From Actinomycetota bacterium (lineage in GTDB: Bacteria > Actinomycetota > Nitriliruptoria > Nitriliruptorales > JAHWKO01), in the NCBI GenBank assembly GCA_019347675.1, contig JAHWKW010000017.1, forward strand, positions 41,675 to 105,674: a DNA stretch of 64,000 bases, read 5' to 3'. The notes under the pieces are model-generated. The model searched no databases. It saw only the letters and a program-made list of their open reading frames with translations, and was not told the origin of the DNA. The position numbers and the translations under genes were made by a program. Below are positions 1-7,798 of this stretch, piece by piece; position 1 is the stretch's first letter, and the number at the start of each line of letters is the position of its first letter.

Positions 1-55
1 CAGTTCGGGAAAGCGTACCACGCCCCCGGAACGAGCGGGACAGGAAGGACAGGAG

Positions 56-259
56 ATGACGACACCGAACGACGAACGACTGACCTACACGGTCGAAGAA
101 GTCGCGCAGCTGCTCGGCGTGAGTAGGAACGCCGCCTACGCCGCTGTGGGCGCAGGGTTCATCCCGAGCATCCGGGTGGGCCGACGGATCGTGATCCCCA
201 AGGTTGCGCTCGAACGTCTTCTTGAGCAGTCCGCCGACTCGACAGTCGTGGGCGCGTGA
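56..259 (+). CDS. Excisionase-like helix-turn-helix protein
   Basis: A 67-residue DNA-binding protein of the excisionase/MerR-like HTH_17 type. Residues 10-30 read YTVEEVAQLLGVSRNAAY and are followed by the wing IRVGRRIVIPKVALERLL, the usual helix-turn-helix layout of phage and plasmid excisionases. The ATG follows a purine-rich AGGACAGGAG, a good ribosome site. It is the first gene of a same-strand run of replication and capsid genes, so it probably controls excision or replication of the element. No integrase lies beside it; if one exists it is left of the window. Confidence 0.8.
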   Translation: MTTPNDERLTYTVEEVAQLLGVSRNAAYAAVGAGFIPSIRVGRRIVIPKVALERLLEQSADSTVVGA

Positions 260-322
260 GCGCCCCGCAACGCAGGACGGCCACCGCCTCGCCAGCAGTG
301 GCCGCCCCGAGAAGGGACCTGC

Positions 323-592
323 ATGTCCCCCACCACTACGAACCGTAGCAGGCCCTCAAGACGTGACCCCGCCGCGGATGCGGTCCGTCAGGTACTGCAC
401 GGCGACGACCTCGTGACGCTCGGCATCCGCGCCGATGGGCCGCTCGCATGGGCCCCGGACCCCGAACCGGCACCGACCAGTGCGGTGGAACGGGGCCGGC
501 TGCGGGTTCTTGCCCGGCGGCGCGCCCGAGCGATCGACCTCCACCGGCGCCACGTCACCCAGCTCGACCGCGAGCTTGAGGTGGCGGGATGA
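323..592 (+). CDS. Hypothetical protein of the mobile element
   Basis: An 89-residue basic protein with no domain I recognise. Its C-terminal third is an arginine-rich helix (residues about 60-85). The stop overlaps the ATG of the DUF3987 gene (ATGA), so the two are translationally coupled. GAAGGGA precedes the start. It is probably an accessory gene of the replication operon; no function is claimed. Confidence 0.5.
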   Translation: MSPTTTNRSRPSRRDPAADAVRQVLHGDDLVTLGIRADGPLAWAPDPEPAPTSAVERGRLRVLARRRARAIDLHRRHVTQLDRELEVAG

Positions 593-2382
593 GCGCCCGC
601 GAGGTTTGTGCGGCGTGCGGCGGAACCGGCGACGATTTCGACGGCAACCCGTGCCCCGCCTGCGGCGGTACCGGGGAGGTCCCGCAGGCGCCGGCACTGG
701 TCGTGACGGCCGCCCCGCCGCTTCCTACCCCACCCCCTGACGGCGAACGACCTCGCGCGGACGGCTGGGTGACCCCGGTACCGCTACGTCGGCGGCTGTC
801 TCCACCGCCGTTCCCCGTCGACGTGTTCCCCGACTGGCTGGCGGCGATGGTGACCGCGACGGCGGAATTCACTCAGACCGACCCGGCCATGCCGGCGGCA
901 GTCGCACTGTCGGTCCTCGCCGGCTGCGCGGGCGGGCGCCTTGAGGTCGAGGCCCGTCCCGGCTGGCGCGAACCGACCCACCTGTTCATCGCGACGGTCG
1001 CGCGCCCCGGCGAACGCAAAACGCCAGTGCAGCAGGCGCTGGTCCGGCCGCTGCGCGAAGCGGAGGACGCCCTCGTCGCGAAGGCTGCGCCGAAGGTCGC
1101 CGAGGCCGAGACGCGGCGCGAGATCGCCGCGAAGAACGCCGCGCAGGCCAAGGCTAAGGCTGCGAACGAGGACGGTCCCCGCCGCGACAAGCTGCAGGCC
1201 GAAGCGGTGTCCGCCGCACTGGCCGCCGAAGCCATAGACGTCCCGACCCTTCCCCGGCTCATCGCCGGGGACGTCACCCCCGAAGCGCTCGCGACCCTGA
1301 TGTACGAGAACGCCGGCAAGGTCGCGCTCGTCGCCGACGAGGGCGGGATCTTCGACGTGCTCGCCGGTCGCTACTCCGCGATCCCCAACCTCGACGTGTT
1401 CCTCCAAGGGCACGCCGGCAGCCCGCTGCGGATCGACCGCAAAGGCCGGCCGCCCGAATACGTCCGCAAGCCTGCGCTCACGGTTGGGCTGATGGTCCAG
1501 CCGCAGGTGCTGCGCCAGGTCGGCGGCAACCTGACGTTCGCCGGCCGTGGACTGATCGCCAGGTTCCTGTTCGTGCTGCCGACCACGATGGTCGGCCGGC
1601 GCAGGGTCGACCCCGAACCCGTGCCCGAACAGGTCGCGCAAACGTACGGCCGCGTCGTTCGTGGCCTCGCGGAGACGCTGGCCGGGTGGACGGACCCGGC
1701 CGTCGTCACCCTGACCGGCGACGCGCAACGAGCGATGTTCGCGTTCGCGCAGGACGTCGAGGACCGGCTCGGACCCGGCGGTGACCTCGACCACGTCGCC
1801 GACTGGGCGGCCAAGCTCGTCGGCGCGGTCGTCCGGATCGCGGGGCTGCTGCACGTCGCCCGTCACCCTGACTCGTGTTGCAGGAGGCCGGTCGACGCGG
1901 ACACGATGAACACCGCAGTTGACCTCGGCCGGGTGCTCACCGCCCACTACTTGTCGGCGGTCGATGAGATGGGCGCCAACCCCGAGGTCGACAAAGCCGA
2001 GTACGTGCTCGACGTGCTGCGGCGGATGGGTCAGGACCGCCCCGCCGACCGCCCCGCCGCAGCGGACGGTCCGCTCACCGTCACCGTCCGTGACGTGTTC
2101 ACCCGCGCGTCCCGCAGCCGCCTGGCGACCGTGGACGACCTCGCCCCCGCACTCGACCTACTGGAAGCCCACGGCTACGTCCGGCGGTTGCCCGCTCCCG
2201 ATCGTTCCGGGCCGGGACGCCCCCCGTCTCCGAGCTACGAGGTCAACCCCCTAGCACTCGCCGCAGAAACCGCAGTATCCGCAGAATTAGGGGTAGGGCA
2301 CGGTCCGGCAGGACCCGACAGCAATTCTGCAGGTATTGCGGGTATTGCGGCAGGGTCCAGAGGTGTCGGAGGTGCGCCGTGA
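589..2382 (+). CDS. DUF3987-family replicative helicase/primase-like protein
   Basis: A 597-residue protein. Residues 7-25 hold two CxxC pairs (CAACGGTG and CPACGGTG) resembling a DnaJ-type zinc finger. The core is the DUF3987 P-loop ATPase found in phage and plasmid replication proteins: a modified Walker A PGERKTP near residue 143, and a Walker B VALVADEGG near 245. Between them lies a long charged helix (about 160-210). The C-terminal part looks winged-helix-like. DUF3987 proteins usually act as RecA-like helicases in replication modules. The gene overlaps its neighbours by 4 nt on both sides, and lies about 1.4 kb upstream of iteron-like repeats that could be its origin. The family call is firm, the exact activity inferred. 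Confidence 0.8.
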   Translation: MSAREVCAACGGTGDDFDGNPCPACGGTGEVPQAPALVVTAAPPLPTPPPDGERPRADGWVTPVPLRRRLSPPPFPVDVFPDWLAAMVTATAEFTQTDPAMPAAVALSVLAGCAGGRLEVEARPGWREPTHLFIATVARPGERKTPVQQALVRPLREAEDALVAKAAPKVAEAETRREIAAKNAAQAKAKAANEDGPRRDKLQAEAVSAALAAEAIDVPTLPRLIAGDVTPEALATLMYENAGKVALVADEGGIFDVLAGRYSAIPNLDVFLQGHAGSPLRIDRKGRPPEYVRKPALTVGLMVQPQVLRQVGGNLTFAGRGLIARFLFVLPTTMVGRRRVDPEPVPEQVAQTYGRVVRGLAETLAGWTDPAVVTLTGDAQRAMFAFAQDVEDRLGPGGDLDHVADWAAKLVGAVVRIAGLLHVARHPDSCCRRPVDADTMNTAVDLGRVLTAHYLSAVDEMGANPEVDKAEYVLDVLRRMGQDRPADRPAAADGPLTVTVRDVFTRASRSRLATVDDLAPALDLLEAHGYVRRLPAPDRSGPGRPPSPSYEVNPLALAAETAVSAELGVGHGPAGPDSNSAGIAGIAAGSRGVGGAP

Positions 2383-2873
2383 CAACGTGGGATGAACGGC
2401 TCGAAACCGCCCGCCGCGCGGTCGACCTGCTCACCCGCCACGGCCCGATCGTCCCCACCCACGTCGCCGACCAGACGGACGCCGCAGCCGCCGAAGCGTT
2501 CGCCAGCTTCCGCCGGCTGGCCGGCCTCGCCCCCGACCTCACCCACCGTGTCCCGCGAGACGACGCCCGCGCGGCCCTGCTCGCTGCGTTCCTCGACTGC
2601 CGGGTCTGCCCCCACATCCGCGAGGACGCCCCCGAAGCGCTGTACGTCCGCCTTCCCCTTCGCCGCGCGGATTGCGCCCGCTGCGTCCGCACGATCCGCC
2701 GGCCACCGCCCGACGAGGACGACCGCTGCGACCTGTGCGGCACCCGCGGCGTCGTCACGTTCCGGCCGATCGCGCTCCACATGGGGCCACTGCTGTTCAC
2801 CGGGGACCTGTGCCGGGGCTGCGCCCGACTGGTCATCGCCGACCTCGATGACGACGGCGGAGGCGCAGCGTGA
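2379..2873 (+). CDS. Zinc-ribbon hypothetical protein of the replication operon
   Basis: A 164-residue protein starting at a GTG that overlaps the previous stop (GTGA). The C-terminal half has four CxxC knuckles (CRVC, CARC, CDLC, CRGC), suggesting two zinc ribbons; the N-terminal half is helical. It is followed by another GTGA overlap. Cysteine-knuckle proteins of this size are common in actinobacterial phage-like elements, where they may bind DNA or protein partners. I do not recognise a named family. Confidence 0.6.
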   Translation: MTTWDERLETARRAVDLLTRHGPIVPTHVADQTDAAAAEAFASFRRLAGLAPDLTHRVPRDDARAALLAAFLDCRVCPHIREDAPEALYVRLPLRRADCARCVRTIRRPPPDEDDRCDLCGTRGVVTFRPIALHMGPLLFTGDLCRGCARLVIADLDDDGGGAA

Positions 2874-3073
2874 CCGCCCTCGACGCCCTCCACGCCGAAG
2901 CCGCCGCCCTCACCGAGCAACTGGCCGCGCTGCGCCAAGCCAACGCGGACGGCCGCGTCCCGCACCACGCCGTCGCCGTGGCCGAATACTTGCTGCAGCA
3001 GTTGCACCGCAGCATTGCCCGCCTCGAAGCAGACGAGGACGAGACCGTCACCAGGACAGGAGACACCACATGA
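2870..3073 (+). CDS. Small helical protein of the replication operon
   Basis: A 67-residue acidic protein with heptad-like leucines (LDALHAEAAALTEQLAALRQ), predicted to be a short coiled coil. Its GTG start and TGA stop overlap both neighbours by 4 nt, which supports it as a real translated gene despite its length. Function unknown. Confidence 0.55.
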   Translation: MTALDALHAEAAALTEQLAALRQANADGRVPHHAVAVAEYLLQQLHRSIARLEADEDETVTRTGDTT

Positions 3074-3531
3074 ACCGCCCCACCACCGCCACCGCTCTCG
3101 CACTCCGACACATGAACGACAAGGAACTCCGCGTGCTCTACGTCGCGCTGGCCAAGACACTCGACCCCGACGGCGACACCGACCTCGCCGAGGCTGCGTG
3201 GCTTTGGACCAAAGCCCGTGAGCTGACCGCCGAACTTCGCCGCCGACACCTCGCCCCGTTCGACATGACCACCCCACCCCAGGCCGACGAGACCCCCGAC
3301 ATCCTCACAGCCGACGACGCCCGCCGCCTCGCTCGCGAGTACCGCGACGTCGCCGCCGCGATGACGATGCGAGGTGACCTCCCCCACCTGCCCGACTGGT
3401 ACTTGGCGGCGGCAGCCGAGCTCGACCACCACGCCCGCCGACGCGCCAACGAGCTGAACCAGCTCGACAAGCTCGACGCGGACCAGGCCGACGACCACCC
3501 CGACGACGACCACCCCGACGACCAGGACTAA
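3070..3531 (+). CDS. Hypothetical acidic-tailed protein, last gene of the replication operon
   Basis: The ATG at 3070 overlaps the preceding TGA, giving a 153-residue protein; the frame stays open far upstream, but that part only shadows earlier genes. The protein is helical and ends in an Asp-rich repeat (DDHPDDDHPDDQD). No family recognised. It closes a chain of five genes linked by 4-nt overlaps from 323 to 3531, which should be one transcript. Confidence 0.55.
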   Translation: MNRPTTATALALRHMNDKELRVLYVALAKTLDPDGDTDLAEAAWLWTKARELTAELRRRHLAPFDMTTPPQADETPDILTADDARRLAREYRDVAAAMTMRGDLPHLPDWYLAAAAELDHHARRRANELNQLDKLDADQADDHPDDDHPDDQD

Positions 3532-3735
3532 GCCTCAACTACACCTGACGACACCGCAGCCACGAAGACCCCGCCTCACGGGGATGATCGCCCCCGCCCC
3601 GGCCCAACCCGGCTCGAAAAGTCTGGGTCCGACCCGCTCCTCCCCACCTGCGCCCCTCATTTCGATCGCGTACAAGCTGGGGCTTTGGTTGTGCGAGGTG
3701 CGCTTTTTGTGTGCGGGGTGCGCGCACGCGCCTTT

Positions 3736-3837
3736 ACGCCGATCTACCGCGGTGCAACGCCGGTTCACCGCCGTCCAACGCCCGTCTACCTCGGTCGAGG
3801 CCGGCTCATCGCGGTCTATCGCCGGTGTGGCCGAGGC
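3736..3837 (+). repeat. Five iteron-like direct repeats, candidate replication origin
   Basis: Five imperfect direct repeats of 20-21 bp begin at 3736, 3757, 3778, 3798 and 3818. They share a core of the form ACGCCNGTNNACCNCGGT; later copies are more diverged. The 60 bp just upstream (3656-3720) are richer in A and T than the surroundings. Repeats phased at about two helical turns next to a rep operon are typical of iteron origins. That this is the element's origin is inference; no rep-binding evidence exists. The rest of the gap 3532-3963 holds only the promoter and terminator listed separately. Confidence 0.45.
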
Positions 3838-3862
3838 GGCGCGTTGAGGCGTGGTGGGACGC

Positions 3863-3890
3863 TTTACAGCGCCGGTTGAGACGGTATGGT
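3863..3890 (+). promoter_or_regulatory. Candidate promoter for the capsid gene
   Basis: TTTACA at 3863-3868 and TATGGT at 3885-3890 are separated by 16 bp, close to a vegetative -35/-10 pair. The predicted transcript would start near 3897 and read directly through the hairpin at 3920-3943 before reaching the capsid start codon. Confidence 0.4.
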
Positions 3891-3919
3891 GCTCCGTAAG
3901 GCAAGCCGCGATGAGCACT

Positions 3920-3948
3920 CGCCGACCCCGAGGGGGGTCGGCGTTTTT
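3920..3948 (+). terminator. Intrinsic terminator in the capsid leader
   Basis: CGCCGACCCC (3920-3929) pairs perfectly with GGGGTCGGCG (3934-3943) around a 4-nt GAGG loop, followed by five T. It sits between the candidate promoter and the capsid ribosome site (AGGAGG), only about 16 bp before the start codon. It may end the upstream operon, or attenuate capsid transcription. Confidence 0.75.
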
Positions 3949-3963
3949 GCGTAGGAGGACCCG

Positions 3964-5202
3964 ATGCCGACGTTCACCGAGCTGACCTCCGCGGTTCGCC
4001 GGGCCCACGCCGCGTACGACCAGGCCGTCGAGGCGGGCGCGTCGGCCGGCGACCTGGACCGGCTGGAACGTGACCTGCGTGACGCGGTCGCGGCCCGTGA
4101 CGAGCGGCTCGCGGACGTGATGGATCACCTGGAACGCGTCGATGACCCGCCGCCGGCTGGCGGGACAGGAGGCAGCATGGACAGCACCGTGGCGGACCGG
4201 GCGGTCCTCGACCGCGAACAGCGTGTCGCGGATTGGGTGGCGGGCCGCGGGGTCGCGCCCGACGACCAGCGCGACCTGAGCTTCGGACGGTGGCTGCGCG
4301 GCATCAGCACGGGCGACTGGCGGGACGCCGAACGTGAACGTCGCGCGCTGTCCGAGGGGACCTTGGCGGGGGGCGGCTACACGGTGCCGACGGTGCTGTC
4401 GGCGGAGCTGATCGACAGGGCACGCAACGTCGCTGCGGTGTTCCGGGCCGGCGCACGGACGGTGCCGATGGACTCACTGACCGTGAACATCGCGAGGGTG
4501 GCGGGCGACCCGACCGCGTCCTGGAAGGCCGAGAACGCGGTCATCACGGACAGTGACATGACCTTTGAGCAGGTCACGCTCAAGGCCAAGACCCTGGTGT
4601 CCCTGACGAAGGCGTCCCGGGAGCTGATCGAGGACTCGATCAACGCCGAGGAGGCCCTGCGAGACGCGTTCGCCGCGCAGCTGGCGATCACGCTCGACAA
4701 GGCCGCACTGTTCGGCTCAGGGACGGACCCGGAGCCGCGCGGTGTGAAGAACACGACGGGGGTTACCAAGATCTCGGCGGGCGCGAACGGCGGCATCATC
4801 ACGTACGACCTGCTGGTCGACGTGGTCACGACCGGGTGGAACAGCAACGAGGCAACCGCAGGTGCGGTCATCCTCGCGCCCCGCACCGAGCGCGGCGTCC
4901 TGAAGCTGAAGGACGCGAACAACAACCCGCTCACGCTGCCGCAGACGGTCGCCGACGTGCCCCGGTATGCGACGAACCAGGTTCCGGTGACCGAGACGCA
5001 GGGGACCGCGACGAACGCCTCCAGCGTGTTCGGGGGTGATTGGTCACAGATGCTCGTCGGGGTCCGTCACGGCCTTGAGATCGAGGTGCTCCGCGAGCGC
5101 TATGCGGACGCGTTCCAGCTCGGGTTCCTTGCGCACCTGCGCGCGGACGTCACGCTCGCCAGGCCGGCGGCGTTCACGGTTCTCGAAGGTGTCACCCCGT
5201 GA
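3964..5202 (+). CDS. HK97-family phage major capsid protein
   Basis: A 412-residue protein. Residues 1-60 are a charged coiled coil like the HK97 delta (scaffold) domain, then a linker. From about residue 130 (LSEGTLAGGGYTVPTVLSAE) to the end it has the gp5 fold signature, with FGSGTDPEPRGV near 255 and a C-terminal strand typical of the family. Capsid proteins of this type self-assemble into the icosahedral shell. The ATG follows a strong AGGAGGA. No terminase, portal, protease or tail gene is seen nearby, so the element would be a defective prophage or a capsid-encoding satellite. Confidence 0.92.
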   Translation: MPTFTELTSAVRRAHAAYDQAVEAGASAGDLDRLERDLRDAVAARDERLADVMDHLERVDDPPPAGGTGGSMDSTVADRAVLDREQRVADWVAGRGVAPDDQRDLSFGRWLRGISTGDWRDAERERRALSEGTLAGGGYTVPTVLSAELIDRARNVAAVFRAGARTVPMDSLTVNIARVAGDPTASWKAENAVITDSDMTFEQVTLKAKTLVSLTKASRELIEDSINAEEALRDAFAAQLAITLDKAALFGSGTDPEPRGVKNTTGVTKISAGANGGIITYDLLVDVVTTGWNSNEATAGAVILAPRTERGVLKLKDANNNPLTLPQTVADVPRYATNQVPVTETQGTATNASSVFGGDWSQMLVGVRHGLEIEVLRERYADAFQLGFLAHLRADVTLARPAAFTVLEGVTP

Positions 5203-5273
5203 GATTGGCGGGGGACTGGTCGTTCGAGGGGCTGGTCCGGGAGGCGTGCGGCTACCCAAGCGAAGGAGAGGCA

Positions 5274-5492
5274 ATGGCGAAGAAGGCCGAGAAGGCACGG
5301 GTCACCGAGACCGAGGTCGGCGGGGTCGAACGGGTGGTGGCTGACGTGCCGCTGCTGGTGGAACGTCCCGACGTGGGCGACGGGGTGTTCACGTTCGTGG
5401 CGGCGGGCGACCCGATCCCCGCAGGGCTCGAGGGGTTCGCGCGGCGTGAGGCGGACGTCCCGGAGGAGCCGTCGACTCCGACCGTCGCCTGA
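5274..5492 (+). CDS. Small protein downstream of the capsid
   Basis: A 72-residue acidic protein starting MAKKAEKARVTETEV. The ATG at 5274 has a clear GAAGGAG ribosome site; an in-frame GTG at 5199 overlapping the capsid stop is a weaker alternative. Position directly after the capsid suggests a head-completion or decoration role, but no motif proves this. Confidence 0.5.
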   Translation: MAKKAEKARVTETEVGGVERVVADVPLLVERPDVGDGVFTFVAAGDPIPAGLEGFARREADVPEEPSTPTVA

Positions 5493-5626
5493 CAGGCTCG
5501 GGGCGACCCGTCGCTGGCTAGGCGCGGGCGCCCCGGAAGGCGGGCGACCGTCGCGTTTTCACGGCCCTAGGGTTTCGCCTCCTCCGGGTCGTGGTCGCGG
5601 CGGCGTCCGCCCCACCACCCCGCGGT

Positions 5627-5839
5627 TCACTCGCTGTCGTCGTCGTGTGCGGCCGGCCGTCGTTTTCGCCGCCGCGCCGCCACGATCGCAACCACGTCCG
5701 GGTGCGCGGCCGGAAGGTGCGCCCTGAGCTTGTCGGCGGGGCCCCACCCGTCCGGGTCGTAGACGACCTCGCAGACGGGACACCCGGTCATCGGCCACGG
5801 CAGCTGCAGCTGGTCGCCGGAGGGTCGCGGCCGGGGCAT
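5627..5839 (-). CDS. Small C2H2-like zinc-finger protein
   Basis: A 70-residue protein on the opposite strand to the capsid. It contains CPVC followed 17 residues later by an RAHLPAAHP histidine pair, a C2H2-like zinc finger, then a basic tail. Such tiny zinc-finger proteins are frequent in actinophage genomes. Moderate support only: the length is short and no ribosome site is obvious. The rest of 5493-6005 shows nothing else recognisable. Confidence 0.4.
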   Translation of the reverse strand: MPRPRPSGDQLQLPWPMTGCPVCEVVYDPDGWGPADKLRAHLPAAHPDVVAIVAARRRKRRPAAHDDDSE

Positions 5840-6005
5840 GGTGCTAACCGTACCTGCCGTGCGTGGTCACGTCGCGGTCACGGTTTGGTCACGAACGGTG
5901 CGGAAACGCCTGGCAGTGGGCGGTATCCGAAGGGACGACATCGGTGTGTTTCCGCTGGTCAGCGGCACGGGGCGGTACAGGGTGGTAGTGGCCGGGACGC
6001 GCCTT

Positions 6006-6065
6006 GCACGGTTCAGGTCCGTGTCCCCGTAAGGGGGTGGAGGTTCAAGTCCTCTCTCGCCCACT
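6006..6065 (+). other. attachment-site copy 1 (3' half of tRNA-Leu)
   Basis: Sixty bases matching the 3' half of a tRNA-Leu(CAG): anticodon stem and loop GCACGG-TTCAGGT-CCGTG, a long variable arm (CCCCGTAAGGGGG), the T arm GGAGG-TTCAAGT-CCTCT, and the acceptor strand CTCGCCCA. No acceptor 5' strand or D arm precedes it, so it is not a full tRNA. It repeats at 7039-7098 with one mismatch (T6024 versus C7057, which weakens the variable-arm pairing here). This is the pattern left when an element integrates into a tRNA 3' end; the intact gene should lie left of the window. Confidence 0.75.
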
Positions 6066-6191
6066 TCATCGCTAGCGGGTCCTAGCTACCGGAATCCAAG
6101 CAGATAGCTCGATCCGCGACTCGCTGCACTCGGCTCGCTTCGCCCCCCTGTGGACCCGCTGTGGACCCGAAACGCGCTGCGCGGGCGCTTC

Positions 6192-6551
6192 ATGACCGGC
6201 ATCGTCCGGTTCCTGGCTGAGCGTTCCTTATGGTCCATGGTCCGCCCTCGAGCGAAAGGGTGGTCGGTGAGTCCTCGATGGGCGACCGTGGGTGGGGCTG
6301 GGCTGTACTTCTACGCCTCGGAACCACATCAGCGCCCCCACGTCGATGTGGTCGGCCCCGACTGGAACGCCAAGATCGCCCTCGACACGTTCGAGGTCCT
6401 GGTTAGCTCCGGCAAGGTCCCGCCGAAGGTGATCCGGCGCACCGTGGAGCTCCTACGCGAGCACCAGGACGAGGCGATCGCCGCCTTCCACGCGACCGGA
6501 GAGCATCGCTTCCCAGGTACCCTCGAGTCCGGAGAGAACGACCGTGACTGA
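6192..6551 (+). CDS. DUF4160 domain protein (putative toxin-antitoxin partner)
   Basis: About 119 residues. The core GLYFYASEPHQRPHVDVVG followed by AKIALDTFEVL and a C-terminal helix with RTVELLREHQDEAI matches DUF4160, which is usually paired with DUF2442. ATG at 6192 or at 6237 are both possible starts; a GTG at 6150 is in frame but has no ribosome site. The stop overlaps the downstream DUF2442 gene by 8 nt, so the pair is co-translated. It lies in the 1-kb cassette between the two tRNA-Leu fragments. DUF4160/DUF2442 pairs are predicted toxin-antitoxin-like modules; which partner is toxic is unknown. Confidence 0.75.
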   Translation: MTGIVRFLAERSLWSMVRPRAKGWSVSPRWATVGGAGLYFYASEPHQRPHVDVVGPDWNAKIALDTFEVLVSSGKVPPKVIRRTVELLREHQDEAIAAFHATGEHRFPGTLESGENDRD

Positions 6552-6816
6552 CAACATCGAACCACTGATCCGCGTGACCGGCGTCAAGGTGCTGGCCCGC
6601 TACATCGTCGAGCTCACCTTCGAGGACGGCAGCACCAAGGTCATCGACCTCGAACCGCACCTGTGGGGCGAGATGTTCGAACCGTTGGCCGAGGACTACG
6701 AACGGTTCCGTCAGGTCAGGGTCGATGATGCAGCAGGGACCATCGTGTGGCCGAACGGAGCTGATCTCTCCCCGAGGATGCTGTACGCCGAGTCGAAGGC
6801 GGTCACTCCCGTCTGA
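6544..6816 (+). CDS. DUF2442 domain protein
   Basis: A 90-residue protein with the DUF2442 pattern: VTGVKVLARYIVELTFEDGS, a DLEPHLWGEMFEPL segment and the C-terminal GADLSPRMLYAES. It overlaps the DUF4160 gene by 8 nt (GTGACTGAC start). These small proteins are the usual partner of DUF4160 and are related to the N-terminal domain of the NADPH-dependent cytoplasm proteins called DUF2442. Probably one half of a small stability or defence module brought in with the island. Confidence 0.78.
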   Translation: MTDNIEPLIRVTGVKVLARYIVELTFEDGSTKVIDLEPHLWGEMFEPLAEDYERFRQVRVDDAAGTIVWPNGADLSPRMLYAESKAVTPV

Positions 6817-6833
6817 CCAAGCGGAGCCGAACG

Positions 6834-7010
6834 TCAGGTCCCGTAGATCGCGGCGGCGGCGCGGTCGGCGGCGGCCTGGTCGTCCTGCTCGAACACGTGG
6901 GCGTCGATCGACAGGGTGATGACCCCCGAGGAGTGACCCAGTCGCTTCGACACGACCTCAGGGGACACCCCGGCTCGCAGGGCGGCCGTGGCGTAGGTGT
7001 TCCGACGGAA
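6834..7010 (-). pseudogene. Tyrosine recombinase (integrase), C-terminal remnant
   Basis: Fifty-eight codons encode only the end of a phage-type integrase: HTYATAAL-like FRRNTYATAALRAG, then SPEVVSKRLGHSSGVITLSI and the tail DQAAADRAAAAIYGT. The R-H-R-H/W-Y core is lost upstream; the GHSS box aligns with the conserved second histidine region, and the catalytic tyrosine position is replaced (DAHVF). Upstream the frame runs into the tRNA-Leu repeat (7039-7098) and the triple CGCGCTGAAA tract, so the gene was cut by recombination at the attachment site. Confidence 0.75.
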
Positions 7011-7038
7011 CGCGCTGAAACGCGCTGAAACGCGCTGC

Positions 7039-7098
7039 GCACGGTTCAGGTCCGTGCCCCCGTAAGGGGGTGGAGGTTCAAGTCCTCTCTCGCCCACT
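7039..7098 (+). other. attachment-site copy 2 (3' half of tRNA-Leu)
   Basis: The second 60-bp copy of the tRNA-Leu 3' half, 59/60 identical to 6006-6065. Its variable arm (CCCCC-GTAA-GGGGG) pairs perfectly, so it may be the chromosome's original 3' end displaced by insertion. It is preceded by short CGCGCTGAAA repeats (7011-7038). It marks the right boundary of the mobile region. Confidence 0.75.
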
Positions 7099-7169
7099 AC
7101 CCATGCCAGCCCGTACGCCGTTCATCCCGCCTCCCATCGCGGATCCGACCTGATGCAGCTCCCGGGTCG

Positions 7170-7643
7170 TCAGGCGTGGCGCGGTGGCCGCCAGTCACCT
7201 TGAGCTGGCCGGGCGGGAGCGATCACGGTGTCGCCTGCCAGTGCCCGTCGGAACTCCTGCAGCAAGCCGTGCAGCTGGTCGGTGAACCCGGTTCCGATCG
7301 TGTCCTTCTCCAGGTAGGCGAACGCCCCGCGGGCCTGTGCCGCTCCCCCTATCACCTGCTCGTCGAAGTCTGACAGCGCCACCACCATGGTCCGCGGCGA
7401 ACGGGTCAGCACCTGTGGCATCGCCTCCAACCCGTCCATGCGCGGCATCCGTAGGTCGAGGAGGATCAGGTCGGGTTGGTGCTGGGCGACCGCGTCCACA
7501 GCCGCCCGCCCATCGGCGACCTCGGCAGCAAGGCGGAACCGTGCATCGCGGCTGAGGTGGCTGCGGACGAGGAGGCGCAGGTCGTCGTTGTCGTCGGCCA
7601 CCACGACGGTGGCCGGAGCGTCGGTGTCGGGATGGTGGCTCAC
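7170..7643 (-). CDS. Single-domain response regulator
   Basis: A 157-residue CheY-like receiver. VVVADDNDDLRLLV carries the acidic pocket (D17, D18), D63 in LILLDLRMPRMDG is the phosphorylation site, and YLEKD provides the conserved lysine. No DNA-binding output domain follows, only a 25-residue tail, so it probably works by protein contact or in a phosphorelay. I chose GTG 7643 because the frame further upstream (to 7709) reads as non-conserved sequence; no strong ribosome site is visible and a TATAGT sits just upstream, so a leaderless transcript is possible. No histidine kinase gene is adjacent. Confidence 0.8.
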   Translation of the reverse strand: MSHHPDTDAPATVVVADDNDDLRLLVRSHLSRDARFRLAAEVADGRAAVDAVAQHQPDLILLDLRMPRMDGLEAMPQVLTRSPRTMVVALSDFDEQVIGGAAQARGAFAYLEKDTIGTGFTDQLHGLLQEFRRALAGDTVIAPARPAQGDWRPPRHA

Positions 7644-7798
7644 GGGACGACTATGACTATACGGAGGCGCGCACGCGATCGACCCGTGCCTGCAGGCGGT
7701 GCCGCGCACACCGGACCGGTCGGACGTCGGGTGATGTGGTGGCGGGCGGCCGTAACCTGCTACAACTGTCGTACCTCACAGCCGAGAGAGGGGATCTG

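Noticed and set aside
6006..6065. Intact tRNA-Leu at the first attachment copy
   Set aside because: No matching acceptor 5' strand or D arm is present upstream.
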